From NCBI RefSeq assembly GCF_027484365.1, contig NZ_JAIXTC010000023.1:163797-227796 (forward strand): a stretch of DNA of 64,000 bases, given 5' to 3'. This DNA is from Brevundimonas sp. Its GTDB lineage: Bacteria; Pseudomonadota; Alphaproteobacteria; Caulobacterales; Caulobacteraceae. Position numbers and translations under genes: made by a program. The notes beneath the pieces were generated by a model. The model saw only the letters and a program-made list of their open reading frames with translations, ran no database searches and was not told the origin of the DNA. This document shows positions 51,590 through 61,684 of this stretch, piece by piece (position 1 is the first letter of the stretch; every line of letters begins with the position of its first letter).

Positions 51590-53329
51590 ATGCCCCACGC
51601 CAACGCCCGCCTCTCCGTCGTCGAGAAACCGCTCGCCGAACCTTCGCCCGCTGCCGAGGTGGTGGTTCTGAAGTTCGGCTCCTCGATCCTGCAGGACCAG
51701 TCCTGCGCCCCGGCCGTCGCATCGGAGGTCTACGGCCACGTCCGCGCGGGCCGGAAGGTGATCGCCGTGGTGTCGGCGCTCGGCGGCCATACGGATCGAT
51801 TGCTTGCTGACGCCCGGACCCTGGGGCTGGACCACGAAAATGATCTCCTGCCTGCCTATGTAGCCCTGGGCGAAGAGAAGGCTGCGGCGCTCGTGGCCAT
51901 CGCCTGCGACCGGATCGGTCTCGACGCGGCGGCCTTGTCCGTGCGCGAACTGGGCATCGTCGCCGAGGGGCCGTCGGAACACGCCCACCCCGTCTCGCTG
52001 CGCAGCGACGCGCTGTGGAAGGCGCTGGCGGACCATCAGGTGGTCGTCGTCCCCGGCTTCGGCGCGTTGGGACCGCGCGGCAGGGTCGTGCTGCTCGGAC
52101 GTGGCGGATCCGACCTGACGGCAGTCTTCCTGGCGGCGGAGCTGGGCCTCGACCGCGTGCGCCTCGTGAAGGATGTCGACGGCCTGTACGACCGCGACCC
52201 GGCCTCCGCCTCGGGCAAGCCGCTGCGCTATCGTCGCGCCAGCTGGGACGACGCGCGCCGTCATGGCGGCGCCCTGGTCCAGCACGACGCGATCGATCTG
52301 GGCCAGCAACGCGCGGTGGAGATCGAGGTCGCCGCCCTCGGTCGCGCCGACTGCACCATCGTCGGCGACCACTCCGCGCCTCCGGGACCGTCCGTGCCGG
52401 ACGCACCGCTGAAAGTCGCGATCGCCGGCTGCGGCGTGGTCGGCGGCGGCCTGCTGCAACGGCTGCAGAAGGACAGCCGGTTCGAGGTCGTGGGCGTACT
52501 GGTTCGGGACCCGGCCAAGCCGCGCGACGTCGAGGCGCCGGTGGAACTGTTCACTGCGGACCGCGAGGCCTTGCTGGACCTCCAGCCCGACATCCTGCTG
52601 GAAGCCCTGTCGGAGGGCGGCGCCGGACACGACCTGATCCGAGCCGCGCTCGAACGCGGCATCGACGTGGCCAGCGCCAACAAACAGGCGATCAGCCGCG
52701 ACCCGGCCGGTCTCGCGGACGCGGCACGGGTCCATGGTGCCCAGCTGGCCTATTCGGCGGCGGTCGGCGGCGGGGCGCCGATGATCGAGACCCTGCGCGC
52801 GGCCAAGGCGGCCGGGCCGGTGAAGGGATTCGAGGCCGTGCTGAACGGCACGGTCAACTTCATGCTGACCCGCATCCAGGCCGGCGCCGATTTCGCCGAC
52901 GCCCTGGCCGACGCCCGGGTCGCGGGCTTTGCCGAGGAGGACCCGTCGTCGGATCTGGAAGGTCGCGATTCGGCCGCCAAGGTACGGCTGCTGGCGTTCG
53001 AGGCTTTCGGCCGGACGCCGGCCGAAGCCGATGTGCCCTGCGCCGTGCTGTCGGAAGCCTTCAAGCCGGCAGGACCCGTGCGTCAGATCGGCGCCTGTGT
53101 CCGGGCGGGCGATGGCCTGAAGGCCTCGGTTTCGCTTGACGTCGGCCTCGATGATCCGTTCTTCCAGAGTCTTGAAGGGGAGCGCAACGGCTTGAAGGTC
53201 TACGGTGAAGACGGACGGATCTGGTCCTGCAAGGGCCGCGGCGCAGGGCGCTGGCCGACGACCGAGAGCGTGCTGGCGGACCTCGCCGACATCGTTCGGG
53301 CGCGCCACGCGTCGCTGGGCCATCACTGA
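51590..53329 (+). CDS. thrA: Aspartokinase-like / homoserine dehydrogenase fusion without ACT domains
   Basis: 579 residues. Residues ~25-260: amino-acid kinase domain with VVLKFGSSIL (in place of KFGGTSV), GEEKAAALVAIA, GRGGSDLTAV and VKDVDGLYDRDP. Residues ~275-579: homoserine dehydrogenase with VAIAGCGVVGGG, SANKQAIS, VLNGTVNFMLTR and EEDPSSDLEGRDSAAK. Compared with ThrA/MetL (~810) both ACT regions are missing, so allosteric Thr control is not expected. ATG 51590 is used; TTG 51548 overlaps the terminator. It starts a pair with thrB. Confidence 0.85.
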   Translation: MPHANARLSVVEKPLAEPSPAAEVVVLKFGSSILQDQSCAPAVASEVYGHVRAGRKVIAVVSALGGHTDRLLADARTLGLDHENDLLPAYVALGEEKAAALVAIACDRIGLDAAALSVRELGIVAEGPSEHAHPVSLRSDALWKALADHQVVVVPGFGALGPRGRVVLLGRGGSDLTAVFLAAELGLDRVRLVKDVDGLYDRDPASASGKPLRYRRASWDDARRHGGALVQHDAIDLGQQRAVEIEVAALGRADCTIVGDHSAPPGPSVPDAPLKVAIAGCGVVGGGLLQRLQKDSRFEVVGVLVRDPAKPRDVEAPVELFTADREALLDLQPDILLEALSEGGAGHDLIRAALERGIDVASANKQAISRDPAGLADAARVHGAQLAYSAAVGGGAPMIETLRAAKAAGPVKGFEAVLNGTVNFMLTRIQAGADFADALADARVAGFAEEDPSSDLEGRDSAAKVRLLAFEAFGRTPAEADVPCAVLSEAFKPAGPVRQIGACVRAGDGLKASVSLDVGLDDPFFQSLEGERNGLKVYGEDGRIWSCKGRGAGRWPTTESVLADLADIVRARHASLGHH

Positions 53330-53332
53330 CCC

Positions 53333-54286
53333 TTGGCCGTCTTCACTCCGGTTACCGACGAACAGGCGCGGGCCTTCCTGGCGGATTATCCGCTGGGCGC
53401 GTTCGCGTCCCTGCATCCCATCGCCGAGGGGGTGGAAAACACCAACTATCGGCTGGAGACCGCCCCCGCTGGTCTAGCGTCCGCCCGTCACGTCCTGACC
53501 CTGTTCGAGGCGCGGACGGATGCGGCTTCCCTTCCGTTCTGCCTGGGTCTGACCGATCATCTGGCGGTGCGCGGGTTCCCGGCGCCGAGGCCCGTCCCGG
53601 ACAAGGACGGTGACCGGGTCGGGACGCTGAACGGGCGGCCGGCGGCGGTGATCGAATGGCTTCCGGGCGCGTGGCTGCGGGACCCGTCCCCGGCCGAGAT
53701 CGAGGCGGCGGGGGCGATGCTGGCCCGGCTGCATCTGGAGGCCGGGGGCTTCCTGCTGGAGCGCGCCAATCCGGTCGGGCCTGAGGTCTGGCGAGCGTTG
53801 GCGGACCGGTCGGCGACGGCGGCGAAGGGCGAAGACCGGGACATCCTGGACGGCGTCGAGGCGGCGCTGTCGAGGCTTGGCGATCCGTGGGCGGAGGACC
53901 TGCCACGCGGACCGATCCATGCCGACTATTTCCCGGACAACATCCTGTTCGAGAACGGAAAAGTATCGGGCGTCATCGACTTCTATTTCGGCTGCACCGA
54001 CCTTCTGGCCTATGACCTCGCCATCGCCCTGAGCGCCTGGGGCTTCGACGGGGCGGGGACGCCGATCCCCGGCGCGGTCGAGGCCTTCCGACGCGGCTAT
54101 GAGGCCGTGCGCCCCCTGACGTCCGCCGAGGCCGCCGCCCTGCCGAGGCTGGGAGAGGCCGCCGCGATCCGCTTCACCCTGACCCGGTTGCACGACCGCA
54201 TCTTCCACGACCCGACCAAGCTGGTCACGCCCAAGGACCCCGGCGCCTTCTTCCGCCGTGCGGCTTGGTGGAGAGAAGCGGCTTAA
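53333..54286 (+). CDS. thrB: Homoserine kinase (APH-type ThrB)
   Basis: 317 residues with the aminoglycoside-phosphotransferase-like fold used by alphaproteobacterial ThrB: GVENTNYRLET near the N-terminus, GPIHADYFPDNILF with the catalytic Asp, VIDFYFGCTD. Phosphorylates homoserine. TTG start 3 nt after the fusion gene stop. Confidence 0.93.
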   Translation: MAVFTPVTDEQARAFLADYPLGAFASLHPIAEGVENTNYRLETAPAGLASARHVLTLFEARTDAASLPFCLGLTDHLAVRGFPAPRPVPDKDGDRVGTLNGRPAAVIEWLPGAWLRDPSPAEIEAAGAMLARLHLEAGGFLLERANPVGPEVWRALADRSATAAKGEDRDILDGVEAALSRLGDPWAEDLPRGPIHADYFPDNILFENGKVSGVIDFYFGCTDLLAYDLAIALSAWGFDGAGTPIPGAVEAFRRGYEAVRPLTSAEAAALPRLGEAAAIRFTLTRLHDRIFHDPTKLVTPKDPGAFFRRAAWWREAA

Positions 54287-54588
54287 CTAGGACGGCGGCG
54301 GACCGTCGGCCAAGCCCACAGTCGATCCTGGCCGCATCCAAAACATGTCCGCTTGGGAAGTTCGAACCTTGGCTTGCCGCGACCCCAACTCGCCATCCTT
54401 GAAGCAAACTCCTCGTTCTCCAAAAGTTTTTTGCCACACGTGCGGTGACGAACAGCACTTGCGAACATTCCGCTGAGCAAGAATGCGGAGAGCCCTACGA
54501 TCCTTACGGATACGGGAATGTCCGTTGCCCACAGCGCGGCTACGCCCAAAAGGGTGCCGCTGATCCAGACGGTCCAAGCGACAATCAT
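54283..54588 (-). CDS. Small membrane protein coupled to thrC
   Basis: 101 residues. The first half has two hydrophobic helices (WTVWISGTLLGVAALWATDI and IVGLSAFLLSGMFASAV). The second is basic with two cysteines close together (RTCFGCG). The ATG overlaps the thrC stop by 4 nt (ATGA), which is the main reason to accept it; GC is lower than in neighbours. No family recognised. Confidence 0.5.
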   Translation of the reverse strand: MIVAWTVWISGTLLGVAALWATDIPVSVRIVGLSAFLLSGMFASAVRHRTCGKKLLENEEFASRMASWGRGKPRFELPKRTCFGCGQDRLWAWPTVRRRPS

Positions 54589-55991
54589 GAGAACCCCCGC
54601 ACCGCCGCCAGCGCCGCGCCGGCATCGGCGGCGATCACCTCGAACCGTTCCGCCCGGTCGCCGAGGTCGCGGATGACCTTTGGCGGGTCGGGGGCGAAGC
54701 CCAACACGGGGGCGACGTCCTTGCCGAACTTGGCGGGGTGGGCCGTGGAGAGGGCGATGACCGGTCCGAGGGCGCGGTCGACGCCGCGCGCGGCCGACAG
54801 GGCGACGGCGGTATGGGGGCAGACGACCTGACCCCAGGCGGCGTAGGCGTGGGCGATCTCTGAGCGCGTGGTCGCTTCGTCGACCGAGACGGCGGAGACC
54901 TGGGCGCGGAGGGCGGCCAGCAGGACGGGAGGCAGGGTCACCGCGCCCGCGGCGGCGAAAGTTTCGAACAGGGTGCGGGTGACGGCGGGATCGCGGCCTG
55001 AAGCCTCGAACACCAGACGTTCGAAGTTCGACGGGGCTTGGACGTCCATGCTGACACTGGCTGTCTCGACGGCGGCCTTCCGCGCGTAGACCCCGTCGTT
55101 GATGGCGCGCGCGAGGGCGTCGTTCTGGTTCACGGCGGCGACGAAACCGGCGACCGGCAGGCCCATCTTCCGGGCTGCGATGCCGGCGAAGGCGTCGCCG
55201 AAATTGCCGGTCGGGACCACGAAGACCGGGGCGCGAATCTCGCCCATGGCCGCCAGCTGGGAGACGGCGGAGACATAGTAGGGGATCTGGCCGGCGAGGC
55301 GGGCCCAGTTGATCGAGTTGACGGATGAGAACCGGCCGTGGGCGCGCAGGCTTTCGTCCGACAGCAGGCCCTTCACCAGACGCTGGCAGTCGTCGAAGTC
55401 GCCCCGGACGGCCAGGTTCAAGACGTTGGGCGCATCGACCGTGGTCATCTGGCGGCGCTGGACCGGCGAAACCCGCTCGTGCGGGTGCAGGACGATCAAC
55501 CGGACACGTTCGGTGTTGGCGAAGGCCGCGACGGCGGCGGCGCCGGTATCGCCGCTGGTCGCCGTGACCAGGGTTAGCTGTTCGCCCGACGCCTGCAAGG
55601 CCTCCGACGACAGGGCGGCGGCCAGTTGCATGGCCAGGTCTTTGAAGGCGGCGGTGGGGCCGTGGAAAAGCTCCAGCATGTAGAGGCCGTCCTCGAGCCT
55701 GCGCAGTGGCGTGACCTCGGGCGGGGCGAAGCCAGCGGTCAGACGTTCGAGCGCGCGGTCGAGGGCACCGGCGGGCAGGGCGTCTCCGATGAAGGGCGCC
55801 ATCGCCTGTGTGGCCATGTCCGCATAGACGCGACCCGGCGCCCAGGCGTCGACGCCGAGGGTCGGCCAGGCGGTCGGCATGTAGAGGCCGCCGTCGGGGG
55901 CCATGCCGCGCAGAAGGGCTTCGGCGAAATCGGTCGGGGCGGTGTCGCCCCGGGTGGAGACGTATCGATCAGGGGAGGAGGTCATCGTCAT
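54585..55991 (-). CDS. thrC: Threonine synthase
   Basis: 468 residues. PLP lysine in GPTAAFKDLAMQLAA; TSGDTGAAAVAAF binds the phosphate; YVSTRGDTAPTDFAEALLRG is the N-terminal family motif. It converts phosphohomoserine to threonine. It converges on thrB rather than following it. ATG ACG ATG at the start allows 55991 or 55985. Confidence 0.96.
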   Translation of the reverse strand: MTMTSSPDRYVSTRGDTAPTDFAEALLRGMAPDGGLYMPTAWPTLGVDAWAPGRVYADMATQAMAPFIGDALPAGALDRALERLTAGFAPPEVTPLRRLEDGLYMLELFHGPTAAFKDLAMQLAAALSSEALQASGEQLTLVTATSGDTGAAAVAAFANTERVRLIVLHPHERVSPVQRRQMTTVDAPNVLNLAVRGDFDDCQRLVKGLLSDESLRAHGRFSSVNSINWARLAGQIPYYVSAVSQLAAMGEIRAPVFVVPTGNFGDAFAGIAARKMGLPVAGFVAAVNQNDALARAINDGVYARKAAVETASVSMDVQAPSNFERLVFEASGRDPAVTRTLFETFAAAGAVTLPPVLLAALRAQVSAVSVDEATTRSEIAHAYAAWGQVVCPHTAVALSAARGVDRALGPVIALSTAHPAKFGKDVAPVLGFAPDPPKVIRDLGDRAERFEVIAADAGAALAAVRGFS

Positions 55992-56059
55992 TCTGGTTAG
56001 CCAGCGGAGCCGGAAGCGTCACTTGTTTTCAGACCGAAAAGTCAGACTGGCCGGACTCT

Positions 56060-56096
56060 GAAAACGGAGTCCAGATAGTCCACTGAGTCCCGTTCG
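56060..56096. repeat. 37-bp direct repeat, copy A
   Basis: First of two tandem copies between thrC and cysD, centred on GGAGTCCAGATAGTCC and TGAGTCCCGTTCG. 31 of 37 bases match copy B. It also holds a small stem GGACTC/GAGTCC with the bases just before it. Confidence 0.75.
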
Positions 56097-56113
56097 GATG
56101 GCGAATCGGTTCC

Positions 56114-56150
56114 GAAACGGGAGTCCGGATAGTCCGTTGAGTCTCGTTCG
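56114..56150. repeat. 37-bp direct repeat, copy B
   Basis: Second copy, centred on GGAGTCCGGATAGTCC and TGAGTCTCGTTCG, beginning 54 bp after copy A. The remaining gap to cysD (56151-56298) has no gene; TATAAAGACAACC at 56216 is AT-rich but not a clear promoter. Confidence 0.75.
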
Positions 56151-56298
56151 CCTCGTCCTTCCGGAGAGGCGGGAGGCATCATAACCCCGCCGCAGGGCAC
56201 GGTGCATATAAAGACAACCGTTTCTGTAGCCGGTGTGTCTTTCTGTCGGGCTCGGCGGGACGGGGTGCGCAGCGTCGCGGTTGTTGCTATCGACGGGT

Positions 56299-57216
56299 GT
56301 GACCGACCCGACGTCTTCAGCGCGCCTGACCCACCTCCAGTCTCTGGAGGCCGAGGCGATCCATATCCTGCGTGAGGTGGCGGCCGAGATCGAACGGCCG
56401 GTGATGCTGTATTCGATCGGCAAGGATTCCGCCGTGATGCTGCATCTCGCGAGGAAGGCCTTCTTCCCCGGTCCGATCCCCTTCCCGCTGATGCATATCG
56501 ATACGACGTGGAAGTTCCGGGACATGTACGCGCTGCGCGAGCAGGTCGCGGCGGCCGGCGACGTCGACCTGAAGATCTGGATCAACGAGGACGCCCGGTC
56601 GCGCGGGATCAATCCGTTCGATCACGGCTCGCTGCATACTGACCTGTGGAAGACCGAGGGGCTGAAGCAGGGGCTGGATCATCACGGCTTTCAAGCCGCG
56701 TTCGGCGGGGCGCGGCGCGACGAGGAGAAGTCGCGGGCCAAGGAGCGGATCTTCTCCTTCCGCTCCGCCGGGCATCGCTGGGACCCGAAGAACCAGAGGC
56801 CGGAGCTCTGGCGGCTCTACAACACGCGGATCGGGGCGGGAGAGAGCATCCGCGTCTTCCCCATCTCGAACTGGACCGAGCTGGATGTGTGGCAATACAT
56901 CGAGCAGGAGGCGATCCCGGTCGTGCCCCTGTATTTCGCCGCTGAACGTCCGGTGGTCGAACGCGATGGCGGGTTGATCATGGTCGACGACGCGCGGATG
57001 CGACTGCGGCCCGGCGAAACGCCACGGGTGCGGTCGGTGCGGTTCCGGACCCTGGGCTGTTATCCGCTGACCGGGGCGGTCGAGAGTGAGGCGACCAGCG
57101 TCGCCGACATCATCGCCGAGATGAAGGCCTCCACCACCTCGGAACGGCAGGGACGGGTCATCGACCACGACCAGTCTGCCTCCATGGAGAAGAAGAAGGC
57201 GGAGGGCTATTTCTGA
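56299..57216 (+). CDS. cysD: Sulfate adenylyltransferase, small subunit
   Basis: 305 residues, PP-loop ATP pyrophosphatase fold: [54 protein letters not shown] 56299 gives an N-terminus aligned with E. coli CysD ([19 protein letters not shown]); the GTG at 56233 is an alternative. Works with CysN to make APS. Overlaps cysNC by one base. Confidence 0.93.
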   Translation: MTDPTSSARLTHLQSLEAEAIHILREVAAEIERPVMLYSIGKDSAVMLHLARKAFFPGPIPFPLMHIDTTWKFRDMYALREQVAAAGDVDLKIWINEDARSRGINPFDHGSLHTDLWKTEGLKQGLDHHGFQAAFGGARRDEEKSRAKERIFSFRSAGHRWDPKNQRPELWRLYNTRIGAGESIRVFPISNWTELDVWQYIEQEAIPVVPLYFAAERPVVERDGGLIMVDDARMRLRPGETPRVRSVRFRTLGCYPLTGAVESEATSVADIIAEMKASTTSERQGRVIDHDQSASMEKKKAEGYF

Positions 57217-59039
57217 TGAAGTCCCTGCTTCGCTTCATCACCTGCGGCTCGGTGGACGACGGCAAGTCGACCCTGATCGGGCGGCTGCTCTACGATACCA
57301 GTACCATCCTCGACGACCAGATGTCGGCGCTGGAAGCGGACTCGAAAAAGGTCGGGACCCAGGGGCAGAACATCGATTTCGCCCTGCTGGTCGACGGGCT
57401 GGCGGCAGAGCGGGAACAGGGCATCACCATCGATGTGGCCTACCGCTTCTTCGCCACCGAGCACCGCAAATTCATCGTCGCCGATACGCCGGGGCATGAG
57501 CAGTACACGCGCAACATGGTCACGGGCGCCTCGACGGCTGATGTGGCGGTGATCCTGATCGACGCGCGCAAGGGCGTGCTGGTCCAGACACGGCGGCACT
57601 CCTACCTCTGCGCCCTGCTGGGGATCCGGAAGGTGGTGCTGGCGGTCAACAAGATGGATCTGGTCGGCTGGGACGCCGGCCTGTTCGCGGAGATCGTCGA
57701 GGACTATCGCGCCTTTGCTGACAGCATCGGTCTGGACGATGTGACCCCGATCGCCCTGTCGGGCCTGACGGGTGAGGGGGTGGTCGCGCCCTCGCCCGAG
57801 GAGTTCGCCGGGCCGAGCCTGCTGGAGTGGCTGGAAGAGGTCGAGGTCGGTTATGACGCCGCCGCACGGCCGTTCAGGATGCCGGTGCAGTGGGTCAATC
57901 GTCCGAATCCGGAGTTTCGCGGCTACGCCGGGCTTGTTGCGGCGGGGACGGTGTCGCCCGGCGACCCGGTGCGGGTCCTGCCGGCCGGGCGCGAGAGCCG
58001 GATCGCGCGGATCGTCGCCATGCCGGACGACCTCGCCGAGGCGGCGGCCGGACAGTCCGTCACCCTGACGCTGGAGGACGAGATCGACATCTCGCGCGGC
58101 GATGTGATCGCGGCGGCCGAGGTGCCGCCGGAGGTCGCGGACCAGTTCGAGGCGACGATCGTCTGGATGGACGAGGAGACCCTGTCGCCCGGCCGCTCCT
58201 ACCTGCTCAAGATCGGCGCGCGCACCGCGACGGCCCAGGTCACGGCGATCCGGCACCGGATCAACGTCAATACCCTGGAGAAGCTTGCGGCCAAGCGGCT
58301 GGAGCTCAACGACATCGCGGTCTGCAACCTTTCGCTCGACCGTCCGATCGCTTTCGAGCCCTATCAGACGAACCGGGACCTGGGCGGCTTCATCCTGATC
58401 GACCGGATCAGCAACCGGACGGTCGGGGCGGGCATGATCCGCTACGCCTTGCGGCGGGCGGACAACATCCACTGGCAGGCCATCGACGTGGACCGCTCGG
58501 CGCGGGCGGCGATGAAGGGACAGACGGGCGCCGTCGTCTGGCTGACCGGACTGTCCGGGGCCGGAAAGTCGACCATCGCCAACCTGGTCGACAAACGGCT
58601 GCATGCGCTCGGGCGACACACCTATCTGCTGGACGGGGACAATGTCCGTCACGGGCTGAACCGGGATCTGGGCTTCACCGAGGAGGACCGGGTCGAGAAC
58701 ATTCGCCGGGTCGCCGAGGTGGCGAAACTGATGGCCGATGCGGGTCTGATCGTCATCACGGCCTTCATCTCCCCCTTCCGGGCCGAGCGGCGGATGGCGC
58801 GCGAACTGATGGCCCAGGGCGAGTTCCTGGAGGTGTTCGTCGATGCGCCCCTGGCGGTCGCCGAGGCGCGGGATGTGAAGGGTCTCTACGCCAAGGCGCG
58901 GGCGGGGGACCTTAAGAATTTCACCGGGATCGACAGCCCGTATGAGGCGCCCGAGGCCGCCGAGATCGTCATCGACACCACGGCCCTGAGCGCGGTGGAG
59001 GCGGCCGAGGCCATTGTGAAGCGGCTGGGGCTGGGCTGA
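57216..59039 (+). CDS. cysNC: Bifunctional sulfate adenylyltransferase large subunit / APS kinase
   Basis: 607 residues. CysN GTPase (1-~430): [36 protein letters not shown]. CysC kinase (~435-607): [40 protein letters not shown]. Fusion is common in alphaproteobacteria. Makes APS then PAPS; no cysH or cysIJ is in the window. Confidence 0.96.
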   Translation: MKSLLRFITCGSVDDGKSTLIGRLLYDTSTILDDQMSALEADSKKVGTQGQNIDFALLVDGLAAEREQGITIDVAYRFFATEHRKFIVADTPGHEQYTRNMVTGASTADVAVILIDARKGVLVQTRRHSYLCALLGIRKVVLAVNKMDLVGWDAGLFAEIVEDYRAFADSIGLDDVTPIALSGLTGEGVVAPSPEEFAGPSLLEWLEEVEVGYDAAARPFRMPVQWVNRPNPEFRGYAGLVAAGTVSPGDPVRVLPAGRESRIARIVAMPDDLAEAAAGQSVTLTLEDEIDISRGDVIAAAEVPPEVADQFEATIVWMDEETLSPGRSYLLKIGARTATAQVTAIRHRINVNTLEKLAAKRLELNDIAVCNLSLDRPIAFEPYQTNRDLGGFILIDRISNRTVGAGMIRYALRRADNIHWQAIDVDRSARAAMKGQTGAVVWLTGLSGAGKSTIANLVDKRLHALGRHTYLLDGDNVRHGLNRDLGFTEEDRVENIRRVAEVAKLMADAGLIVITAFISPFRAERRMARELMAQGEFLEVFVDAPLAVAEARDVKGLYAKARAGDLKNFTGIDSPYEAPEAAEIVIDTTALSAVEAAEAIVKRLGLG

Positions 59040-59059
59040 CTTTCGGGCCTCTTGCGCGT

Positions 59060-60100
59060 ATGGGGTCGCCGACGATGACATCCCGCCCCGCCCATACTCT
59101 GTCCGTCGCGCCGATGATGGACTGGACCGACCGGCATTGCCGGGCGTTTCACCGCGCCCTGTCGACGCGAGCCCTGCTCTATACCGAGATGGTCACGGCG
59201 CCGGCGGTGATCCACGGCGACCGCGAGCGTCTGCTGGGCTTCGATGCGGTCGAGCATCCGGTGGCGCTGCAGCTGGGTGGGTCCGATCCGGTCCAGCTGG
59301 CCGAGGCCGCCCGGATCGGCGCGGCCATGGGATATGACGAGATCAATCTGAACGTCGGCTGTCCTTCGGACCGGGTGCAGTCGGGGCGATTTGGGGCCTG
59401 TCTGATGCGCGAGCCGGAACTGGTGGCCGACTGTATGGCGGCGATCCGCGAGGCGGTCGACGTGCCGGCGACGGTCAAATGCCGGATCGGGGTGGACGAT
59501 CAGGACCCCGAGGTCAGTCTGTTCGCCACGGTGGACGCGAGCGCGGCGGTCGGGGTCACGACCTTCATCGTCCATGCCCGCAAGGCCTGGCTGAGCGGCC
59601 TGTCGCCCAAGGAAAACCGGGACGTGCCGCCTCTGGACTATGGTCTGGTCCGGCGGCTGAAGCGGGAGCGGCCGCATCTGACGGTCTGTATCAACGGTGG
59701 CATCGGCTCGCTGGACGAGGCGGAAGCGCATCTGGAGTCGAGCGACGGGGTCCAGCTGGACGGGGTCATGATCGGGCGGGCGGCCTATCATGAGCCGGCC
59801 CTTCTGGGTCAGGTCGACCGGCGGCTGTTCGGGGCGGCGGGCGCCGATGTCGATCCGTTTGAGGCCATCGAGCGGTACGGGCCCTATCTGGCCGCGCGGC
59901 TGGAGGAAGGCTGGGGCCTTCACGCGATGACGCGGCACATGCTGGGCCTGATGCACGGGCGGCCGGGGGCGCGGGCCTTCCGGCGCATCCTGACGGTCGA
60001 GGCGATCCGGCCCGGCGCAGGACTGGACGTGGTCGATCGCGCCGTCGAGGCGGTGCGCGAGGCCGAGGCGCGGCGCGACCGGGTCGAGGACGCCGCCTGA
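59060..60100 (+). CDS. dusA: tRNA-dihydrouridine synthase A
   Basis: 346 residues. LSVAPMMDWTDRHCRAFHR (FMN), INLNVGCPSDRV with the catalytic Cys, FIVHARKAWLSGLSPKENR, the DusA-specific stretch. Reduces U20/U20a in tRNA D-loops. Independent of the sulfur genes by function, 20 nt after cysNC. Confidence 0.95.
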   Translation: MGSPTMTSRPAHTLSVAPMMDWTDRHCRAFHRALSTRALLYTEMVTAPAVIHGDRERLLGFDAVEHPVALQLGGSDPVQLAEAARIGAAMGYDEINLNVGCPSDRVQSGRFGACLMREPELVADCMAAIREAVDVPATVKCRIGVDDQDPEVSLFATVDASAAVGVTTFIVHARKAWLSGLSPKENRDVPPLDYGLVRRLKRERPHLTVCINGGIGSLDEAEAHLESSDGVQLDGVMIGRAAYHEPALLGQVDRRLFGAAGADVDPFEAIERYGPYLAARLEEGWGLHAMTRHMLGLMHGRPGARAFRRILTVEAIRPGAGLDVVDRAVEAVREAEARRDRVEDAA

Positions 60101-60144
60101 CACGGTCAACGGTCCGTTAAGCGTAACGGCGACAAGGCTGCGGG

Positions 60145-60822
60145 ATGACCCGCATCCCGCTGATCGCCCTGTCCCTGCTGGCCGTTTCGGCGGGCGCCGC
60201 CGAGGCGCAGAGCCGGCATCCGCGCTCGCCGATCACCGCCGCCCTGAACACCGGGACGACCGGGGTCGGGGCGGAAGTGCAGCTTTCGCTGGGTTCAGTG
60301 TTTGTCGTGCGGGGCGGGATCGATACGCTGGGCTACGACTTCGACCAGTCGTACAGCGACGTCGACTATTCGGGGCGGTTCGACTTCGACACGGTGTCGG
60401 GGTTCGTCGATCTGCATCCGTTCCTGAATGGCTTCCTCATCTCCGGCGGGGCCTATGTGGGCAACCGGACCATCAATCTCAACGGGCAGCCGACGGCGCC
60501 GGTGAACATCGGCGGGGCGACCTTCACGCCGGCCGAGGTCGGGACCCTGAGCGGACGGATCAAACTGTCGGACACCGCGCCCTTCGTCGGCATCGGCTAT
60601 GACGACAGCTTCTATCGCGAGGGGACCTGGGGTTTCCGCGGCATGGTCGGGGTGGCCTGGAGCCAGGAGCCGGAGGTGGGGCTGTCCTCCAGCGGCGGGA
60701 CCCTGTCGAACGATCCGATCTTCCGCGCCCGGCTGGAGCAGGAAGCCCGCGAGATCCAGGAGGACGCGAAGGACAAGGCCTTCTTCCCGGTGGTGCAACT
60801 GGGCGTCACGGCGCGGTTCTGA
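60145..60822 (+). CDS. Outer-membrane beta-barrel-like protein
   Basis: 225 residues. Signal peptide ends near AEA-QS (21-22). The mature part alternates hydrophobic and polar residues in beta strands (VQLSLGSVFVVRGGID; SGGAYVGNRTINL; FRGMVGVAWS) and ends with Phe (LGVTARF), as outer-membrane proteins do. Homology to surface-antigen/OmpW-like small barrels is possible. A helical insert (LEQEAREIQEDAKDK) precedes the last strand. Confidence 0.7.
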   Translation: MTRIPLIALSLLAVSAGAAEAQSRHPRSPITAALNTGTTGVGAEVQLSLGSVFVVRGGIDTLGYDFDQSYSDVDYSGRFDFDTVSGFVDLHPFLNGFLISGGAYVGNRTINLNGQPTAPVNIGGATFTPAEVGTLSGRIKLSDTAPFVGIGYDDSFYREGTWGFRGMVGVAWSQEPEVGLSSSGGTLSNDPIFRARLEQEAREIQEDAKDKAFFPVVQLGVTARF

Positions 60823-60859
60823 GCCAGACAGGCGGGTCGGCGTGCGCTAGACCGGCCGA

Positions 60860-61684
60860 GTGACCTCCCTTCCTCTGAACGACCTGGCTTTGCTGGCCGC
60901 TGCGGTGCTCGCGGCGGGGCTGGCGGGCGGACTCATCGCGGGCCTGTTCGGGGTCGGCGGCGGGACGGTGCTGGTGCCGGCGCTGTTCTACGCCTTCTCG
61001 GTTCTGGGGCTGGGCGGGGAGAGCAATCTGCATGTGGCCATCGGCACCTCGCTCCTGACCATCGTGGCGACGTCCTGGCGGTCGCTGGGGGCGCACCGGG
61101 CGCACGGGGCGGTGGACGAAGAGGTCTTGAAGACCTGGACGCCCTGGGTCGGGGCGGGGGCCCTGGTCGGGGCGGCCATCGCGGGGATGACCTCGATGGA
61201 GGGACTGGCGGTCGTCTATGCCGTCTGTCTGGCCGTGGTCGCGGCCCAGATGGGGCTGCTGCCCGAGACCGTGCACCTCCGGAAGGACCTGCCGACAGGC
61301 GGGTGGCGGCGCGGGATCGGGGGGCTGATCGGCCTGTTGTCGGCGATGATGGGGGTGGGCGGCGGCAGTTTCGGCGGGATGCTGATGACCCTGTGCGGAC
61401 GGCCCATCCATCAGGCGGTCGCGACGGCGTCGGGCTTCGGCATCGCCATCGGGGCGGCGGCGACCCTGGGCTTCATCGTGTTCGGTTTTGGCGCAGATGG
61501 CAGACCACCGTTGAGCCTGGGTTACGTCAATGTGCCGGCGGCCGTCGCGATGGGGGTGCTGACGACCCTGGTGGCGCCCTATGGCGCAAAACTGGCGCAC
61601 CGGCTGGATCGCAAGGTGCTGCGCAAGGCCTTCGCCATCTACCTGTTGCTCACCGCGATCTCGGTGGTGGTGAAGGCGCTATAG
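60860..61684 (+). CDS. TSUP (TauE/SafE) family anion exporter
   Basis: 274 residues, eight or so helices in two repeats: GLFGVGGGTVLVPALFYAF and MMGVGGGSFGGMLMTLCG. Family members move sulfite or organosulfonates out. GTG 60860. Position 1.8 kb after cysNC suggests sulfite export in sulfate assimilation. Confidence 0.88.
   Translation: MTSLPLNDLALLAAAVLAAGLAGGLIAGLFGVGGGTVLVPALFYAFSVLGLGGESNLHVAIGTSLLTIVATSWRSLGAHRAHGAVDEEVLKTWTPWVGAGALVGAAIAGMTSMEGLAVVYAVCLAVVAAQMGLLPETVHLRKDLPTGGWRRGIGGLIGLLSAMMGVGGGSFGGMLMTLCGRPIHQAVATASGFGIAIGAAATLGFIVFGFGADGRPPLSLGYVNVPAAVAMGVLTTLVAPYGAKLAHRLDRKVLRKAFAIYLLLTAISVVVKAL

Noticed and set aside
57207..59081. A 624-codon frame opposite cysNC
   Set aside because: Antisense to a fully conserved bifunctional enzyme; no motif.
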